Of a DNA stretch of 8,331 nucleotides, positions 5,471 through 8,331 are shown in pieces; positions within the stretch are counted from its first letter, which is position 1, and the number at the start of each line of letters is the position of its first letter. The stretch lies in the NCBI GenBank assembly GCA_027592485.1, contig JAQCKL010000171.1:1-8331 (forward strand). The letters are read 5' to 3'. Below the pieces are notes generated by a model, which did not search any database, was not told the origin of the DNA, and saw nothing but the letters and a program-made list of their open reading frames with translations. The position numbers and the translations under genes were made by a program. This DNA is from Cyanobacteriota bacterium. Lineage in GTDB: Bacteria > Cyanobacteriota > Cyanobacteriia > Phormidesmidales > Phormidesmidaceae.

Positions 5471-5538
5471 GGGGTTTAGGGCCAAATAACATCTCGTCGA
5501 TACGATAGGGGTTTGGCAATGCCAAATCCCTACGATCG
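5471..5538. repeat. Strong hairpin and related half-copy in the psbH-tatA spacer
   Basis: TTTGGC (5512-5517) pairs with GCCAAA (5521-5526) around a three-base loop. The stem extends through one mismatch to TAGGG (5506-5510) with CCCTA (5528-5532). A related sequence, GGGGTTTAGG-GCCAAAT, stands at 5471-5487, resembling GGGGTTTGG...GCCAAAT at 5508-5527. The spacer between psbH and tatA is 222 bp and has no gene. No T run follows the hairpin on the minus strand. A role in stabilising psbH mRNA or limiting readthrough into tatA is inferred. Confidence 0.6.
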
Positions 5539-5568
5539 GTACGCTATTTTCCCGCAGATTCCTTAGAC

Positions 5569-5772
5569 CTAGAGACCTAAGCTCTGCCAATCGACGTCAA
5601 TGCTGTCGAGCAGCAGAGAGGAGTTGTAAAGCTGCAGAATGATCAGCAGGAAAACAAGGAATAAGGCCATGAAGACGGCCATAACCGGTGTCGTACCCCA
5701 ACCGGGAGAAACCTTACCGTATTCCGAGTTTAAGGGCTTCAGCAAATTGCTTAAACGAGTCTGTTGTGCCAT
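5569..5772 (-). CDS. psbH: Photosystem II reaction centre protein PsbH
   Basis: This is a complete 67-residue protein, the usual cyanobacterial length. The signature LLKPLNSEYGKVSPGWGTTP (10-29) is almost identical to known PsbH proteins. It is followed by one transmembrane helix (about 30-49, VMAVFMALFLVFLLIILQLY) and NSSLLLDSIDVDW at the lumenal end. PsbH is a small photosystem II subunit near CP47 that helps assembly and function on the QB side; the cyanobacterial form lacks the N-terminal phosphorylated extension of plant PsbH, as seen here. The ATG at 5772 fits the family N-terminus MAQ-TRL. It is divergent from psbN with a 75-bp spacer and is followed by tatA on the same strand after 222 bp. 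Confidence 0.97.
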   Translation of the reverse strand: MAQQTRLSNLLKPLNSEYGKVSPGWGTTPVMAVFMALFLVFLLIILQLYNSSLLLDSIDVDWQSLGL

Positions 5773-5784
5773 GGATTAACCCTG

Positions 5785-5815
5785 TGTACACCACTTCATA
5801 GTTTGTAATATTATA
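5785..5815. promoter_or_regulatory. Overlapping divergent -10 boxes of psbH and psbN
   Basis: On the minus strand a consensus TATAAT lies at 5815-5810, about 38 bases before psbH. Its best -35 candidates, TTGAGA with a 14-base spacer and TCCTTG with 17, are poor. On the plus strand TATTAT (5809-5814) occupies the same bases, with TGTACA at 5785-5790 as a weak -35 and an 18-base spacer. The two promoters would therefore compete for the same DNA. Confidence 0.5.
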
Positions 5816-5847
5816 AAGCAAAGGCAATTTCTCAAGGAAAAGCACCC

Positions 5848-5979
5848 ATGGAGCCCGCAACAGTTCTTATCATTTCTGTAGGTACTGTGCTAATCGCCTT
5901 TACCGCCTTTGCAGTTTACACGGCCTTTGGTCCCCCAGCCAAGCAGCTCACTGACCCTTTTGAGGAACATGAAGATTAG
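5848..5979 (+). CDS. psbN: Photosystem II assembly protein PsbN
   Basis: This frame encodes 43 residues, the normal PsbN length. It starts MEPATVLIISVG, forms one transmembrane helix at about 5-25, and continues with the family hallmark YTAFGPPAKQLTDPFEEHED (24-43). PsbN was once listed as a photosystem II subunit but is now regarded as an assembly factor needed for building the reaction centre in thylakoid membranes. The ATG is supported by AAGGAAA at 5834-5840, seven bases upstream. It is divergent from psbH, as in other cyanobacteria, and its end faces the cyclotransferase-like gene with 36 bases between the stops and no visible terminator. Confidence 0.96.
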   Translation: MEPATVLIISVGTVLIAFTAFAVYTAFGPPAKQLTDPFEEHED

Positions 5980-6015
5980 AATTCTGCCAGGCACCGTCTT
6001 CATAATTGATTTCCC

Positions 6016-6411
6016 CTAGCCACCGCTACTGGCTTTATAGGCTGCCCAACCCCCATGGTTTGAAATGTCCGGCCACCCCTGCTCCTCAATTAAAGCCTGG
6101 GGATAAAGCATGGCGATCGCGGTCTTACCGTTATCGAGAAGCACATCGGCAGGATACATATCGGGGGGTTCGGTAGAAACCAAATGGTCGTATTGTTCGG
6201 CGGTGAGTTGGTAAAGTTCGCCGGGAATGGAAATCCCGCCGGACTCAACCGCATAAATGCCGGGGTGCCAACCGTCCTTAACGGCATGGAGGCGGTAGTT
6301 AGGGGCGGTTTTGGCAGCACCTAAAAAGGGGGCGGCTTGTAAATTGCCATGGTCAGGTTGCCCTTGTAGGGCTGACCCACAAATAAAGACGGTTTTGGTT
6401 CCGGTAGTCAT
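6016..6411 (-). CDS. Gamma-glutamylcyclotransferase-fold protein, allophanate hydrolase C-terminal type
   Basis: This 131-residue protein, starting at the ATG at 6411, resembles the stand-alone form of the C-terminal domain of allophanate hydrolase, which has a gamma-glutamylcyclotransferase-like fold. Visible landmarks are VFICGSALQGQPDHGNL near the N-terminus (8-24), a TAPNYRLHAV strand (35-44), WHPGIYAVE (48-56), GGISIPGELYQLT (58-70) and a STEPPDMYP segment (80-88). The Glu in GELY is where the catalytic acid of cyclotransferases lies in related folds. The true substrate is unknown, and there is no amidase domain beside it. The start at 6411 is favoured over the TTG at 6432 because AAGGAG (6426-6421) lies nine bases before it. 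A TATAAT about 50 bases upstream probably marks its own promoter, so it need not depend on the hydrolase gene 240 bp upstream. Confidence 0.83.
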   Translation of the reverse strand: MTTGTKTVFICGSALQGQPDHGNLQAAPFLGAAKTAPNYRLHAVKDGWHPGIYAVESGGISIPGELYQLTAEQYDHLVSTEPPDMYPADVLLDNGKTAIAMLYPQALIEEQGWPDISNHGGWAAYKASSGG

Positions 6412-6458
6412 GGCGATGCGCTCCTTGCTCAAACTCGGCAGGCTGTAATGTCTGCCAG

Positions 6459-6464
6459 ATTATA
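6459..6464 (-). promoter_or_regulatory. -10 box TATAAT of the cyclotransferase-like gene
   Basis: A consensus TATAAT on the minus strand lies 47 bases before the ATG at 6411. No good -35 box is seen at the usual distance. A small inverted repeat, GGCAG (6437-6441) with CTGCC (6452-6456), sits close to the expected transcription start. Confidence 0.4.
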
Positions 6465-6610
6465 GGGCTAGATCGGTCTGATATAGTGTCCGTCCGGTTA
6501 GAACCGCACTGCAGGTCCCTTTAGTGCAGCCCAAAGCATCAGATGGGCCATCGGTGCCCTCAGCAACGGGGCCAAGGCTATCAATCACAGCGTCGTAATC
6601 GTGCCGGTGC

Positions 6611-6649
6611 TCGTCTCCGTTAAAACGCGTTCAGTTCTGACTGAGACGA
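6611..6649 (-). other. Inverted repeat after the hydrolase stop
   Basis: TCGTCTC (6611-6617) is the reverse complement of GAGACGA (6643-6649). Between them lie two small palindromes, CGTTAAAACG (6618-6627) and TCAGTTCTGA (6631-6640). On the minus strand it begins one base after the TAA of the hydrolase gene. It lacks a T run but is well placed to be a transcript end or stability element. Confidence 0.4.
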
Positions 6650-6650
6650 A

Positions 6651-8264
6651 TTAGTCGCCCAGGATCAGCTCGCGTACCAGGGCCAGGGGCAGACCGGATT
6701 GACTGAGGGCGTTCGCGTAGGCCGGGTCTAAGTACTGACGATAGCTTTCATCTTCGGCCAGGTAGGTCTTGAAAAAGGCCAGACCAATCACCTTGACATA
6801 CTGCTGGGCAAGAGCGGGATTGGGACCCACCACCGCCTCCGGTAGCGGAATCACCTCGGCCCCGGCCCGGGGATTGTAAATGGTCGAAAAGTGAGTGCCC
6901 CCTTCCAGCAACATCAAGTACCGTTCCGCAGAACTCAGCCAGGTGAAGGGGCGAATTTGCTCCGCTAGGGCGGGGGTCACGGTGTCGGCGGTTCCCGAAA
7001 CCACCATGACCGGGACGGTGATATGGGCTAGCCCCGCCGGTCCAAAGATCTGACTACTCAAGGGATTAATGGCGATCACCGCCTGCACCCGCTGATCTTG
7101 CAGGGTGGGTAAGGGCTGCGGCGCTGACAGTACTGAACATTGCAGCAGCAGCGATAGGTTGAGCTGATCGATCTGGGGAGGGCAGGCCTCGGCCAAGGCG
7201 GCCTGATCCACGGTGGCTCCCGCCAAGGCCAGACTGGTGTAGCCCCCCAGGGATTGCCCCAGGACGCCAATGTGCTTGAAATCAATCCGCTGGCCCAAGG
7301 CCGGGTCATTCTGAGCCATGGCCTCTAGGTCATCCAAAAGGGCCTGGATGCCAATGGGGCGACGAATCAAGTCTGCCGATTCCACCGCTTCTTCAGAGCG
7401 ACCAGCCAGAAGCGCGTTGAGCTGATTGGCACTACTGCCTGGGTGTTCGACCACGGCGACAGCAAAGCCATGGGAAGCCAGGTGTTCTGCTAGGTAGGCC
7501 AGGGTGGAGCGATCGCCCCCAAGGCCATGGGAAATTACCACGAGGGGCGCATTCCGGCCCTCGGGCACATAGAGGTGAGTGGGTAAGGCAACCTGGTTTA
7601 AGACCCGTCGCTCCCAACCATAGGATCCGGCTGATCCCAACTGGAATTGAGAGGCGAGGGAGCGATCTCGGCCAGACTCGGCCACCGCTGCCGCCGCCTG
7701 GGCCTGAATGCGGCGTGTGGTTTCAGTGGTTTCGTTTAGTTCTGTCACCACCGCATCGGCCACCCCTGAGAGCCGCTGCAAATCAAGTCGGATGCCCTGG
7801 GTTGGGAACCACTTGAGTACATTGATCAGATTCAGTCCCCCATCGGGGTCTGCCGCCGCCAAAATCACCGCCCCCCGAATAGCACGAGACCCATTTAAAC
7901 GGGCTGCGGTTTGCACGATTTCCCCCAGCCAGTCCAAAATCGCCTCCCCCTGGGGGGTGTAGAGAAACTGAGAGACCGCCACCACATCTAAGTCAGCACG
8001 AGTCAGCAGACTAAGGCGGAGTTGCTCAAGTTGCTCAGGGGTGAAGTAACGACTATAAACCTCTAGCTCTTCAGGGAGTTCGCCAGTGCGGGCATAGGTT
8101 TCCAGGGATTCGACGGTGACATATCGCTCTAGCAGACCGTAGTTAACGTAAACTCGCTCAGCACTCGCACCCGGCAGGGCCAACAGCAAGGATTGCAAGC
8201 ACCCTGCCCCCAGTGCCGCCACCCAAAATCGCAACCGACGTTGAATCCCAAATCGAATCGCCAT
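6651..8264 (-). CDS. Secreted DUF1400-type alpha/beta hydrolase
   Basis: This is a complete 537-residue protein from the ATG at 8264. Residues 1-35 form a signal peptide (basic QRRLRF, a hydrophobic core, and a probable cut after PGASA). Residues about 36-165 match the cyanobacterial DUF1400 region that precedes an alpha/beta hydrolase (VYVNYGLLERYVTVESLETYA, 38-58). The hydrolase follows, with VVISHGLGGDRST (242-254) supplying the oxyanion turn, the nucleophile elbow GQSLGG with Ser338, Asp427 in GTADTVTP, and His458 in GGTHFS. The complete triad predicts an active esterase, lipase or PAF-acetylhydrolase-like enzyme in the periplasm or outside the cell; the substrate is unknown. AGGT eight bases before the ATG is a modest ribosome binding site. 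A HIP1 site lies at 7509. The gene seems to be transcribed alone from the right edge region, where I see no clear promoter. Confidence 0.9.
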   Translation of the reverse strand: MAIRFGIQRRLRFWVAALGAGCLQSLLLALPGASAERVYVNYGLLERYVTVESLETYARTGELPEELEVYSRYFTPEQLEQLRLSLLTRADLDVVAVSQFLYTPQGEAILDWLGEIVQTAARLNGSRAIRGAVILAAADPDGGLNLINVLKWFPTQGIRLDLQRLSGVADAVVTELNETTETTRRIQAQAAAAVAESGRDRSLASQFQLGSAGSYGWERRVLNQVALPTHLYVPEGRNAPLVVISHGLGGDRSTLAYLAEHLASHGFAVAVVEHPGSSANQLNALLAGRSEEAVESADLIRRPIGIQALLDDLEAMAQNDPALGQRIDFKHIGVLGQSLGGYTSLALAGATVDQAALAEACPPQIDQLNLSLLLQCSVLSAPQPLPTLQDQRVQAVIAINPLSSQIFGPAGLAHITVPVMVVSGTADTVTPALAEQIRPFTWLSSAERYLMLLEGGTHFSTIYNPRAGAEVIPLPEAVVGPNPALAQQYVKVIGLAFFKTYLAEDESYRQYLDPAYANALSQSGLPLALVRELILGD

Positions 8265-8331
8265 GGAGAGACCTAAACCCTTATTAACACAGCTATCTAT
8301 TCAATCGACGCAGGTTTATTACTGCCGTAAA

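Noticed and set aside
6460..6630. Minus-strand open frame of 56 codons in the gap before the cyclotransferase-like gene
   Set aside because: It has no ATG, only an internal GTG, and no recognisable family or ribosome binding site. Its stop codon overlaps the likely -10 box of the next gene. It may be chance or a worn remnant.
6651..8264. Lipoprotein signal in the hydrolase (Cys22 in LGAGCLQ)
   Set aside because: Position -3 is Gly and not Leu, Val or Ile, and a good signal peptidase I site (PGASA) follows, so a normal secretion signal is more likely.

Overview
The window comes from a cyanobacterium. It carries the photosystem II genes psbH and psbN in the divergent arrangement usual for this phylum, a psbH-tatA-pth block, a DUF1825 protein found in cyanobacteria, and a DUF1400-type alpha/beta hydrolase. 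Five copies of the cyanobacterial palindrome GCGATCGC (HIP1) are spread over 8.3 kb. The moderately high GC and gene content would fit a Leptolyngbya-like lineage, but that is a guess. I see no transposase, integrase, tRNA, rRNA or CRISPR array, so this looks like ordinary chromosome.

Layout from left to right. Positions 1-1112 hold two minus-strand genes: a DUF429 protein cut by the left edge, and a 100-residue helical protein I do not recognise. A strong 12-bp inverted repeat separates them. A 445-bp gap (1113-1557) follows. Next comes a minus-strand pair, a ComEA-like helix-hairpin-helix protein and a TM2-SHOCT membrane protein. These are divergent, across a 375-bp gap (2354-2728), from a plus-strand J-domain/TPR protein and then the DUF1825 protein (3814-4131). 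The minus-strand block psbH (5569-5772), tatA (4984-5346) and pth (4164-4811) converges on DUF1825. psbN (5848-5979) leaves psbH divergently across 75 bp with overlapping -10 boxes. The right end has two minus-strand genes: a gamma-glutamylcyclotransferase-fold protein and a secreted DUF1400 alpha/beta hydrolase.

The genes fit a housekeeping and thylakoid theme: photosystem II assembly (PsbH, PsbN), protein export (TatA), peptidyl-tRNA recycling (Pth) and a probable co-chaperone (J-TPR).

The most notable observation is in pth. The reading frame for a full-length 215-codon enzyme is intact except for one in-frame TGA at 4386-4388, where relatives carry a basic residue before the LRVG strand. 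Homology continues in the same frame after the stop. Because pth is normally essential, this is a sequencing error, a recent nonsense mutation with backup elsewhere, or stop-codon readthrough. I found no convincing new defence or mobile system.
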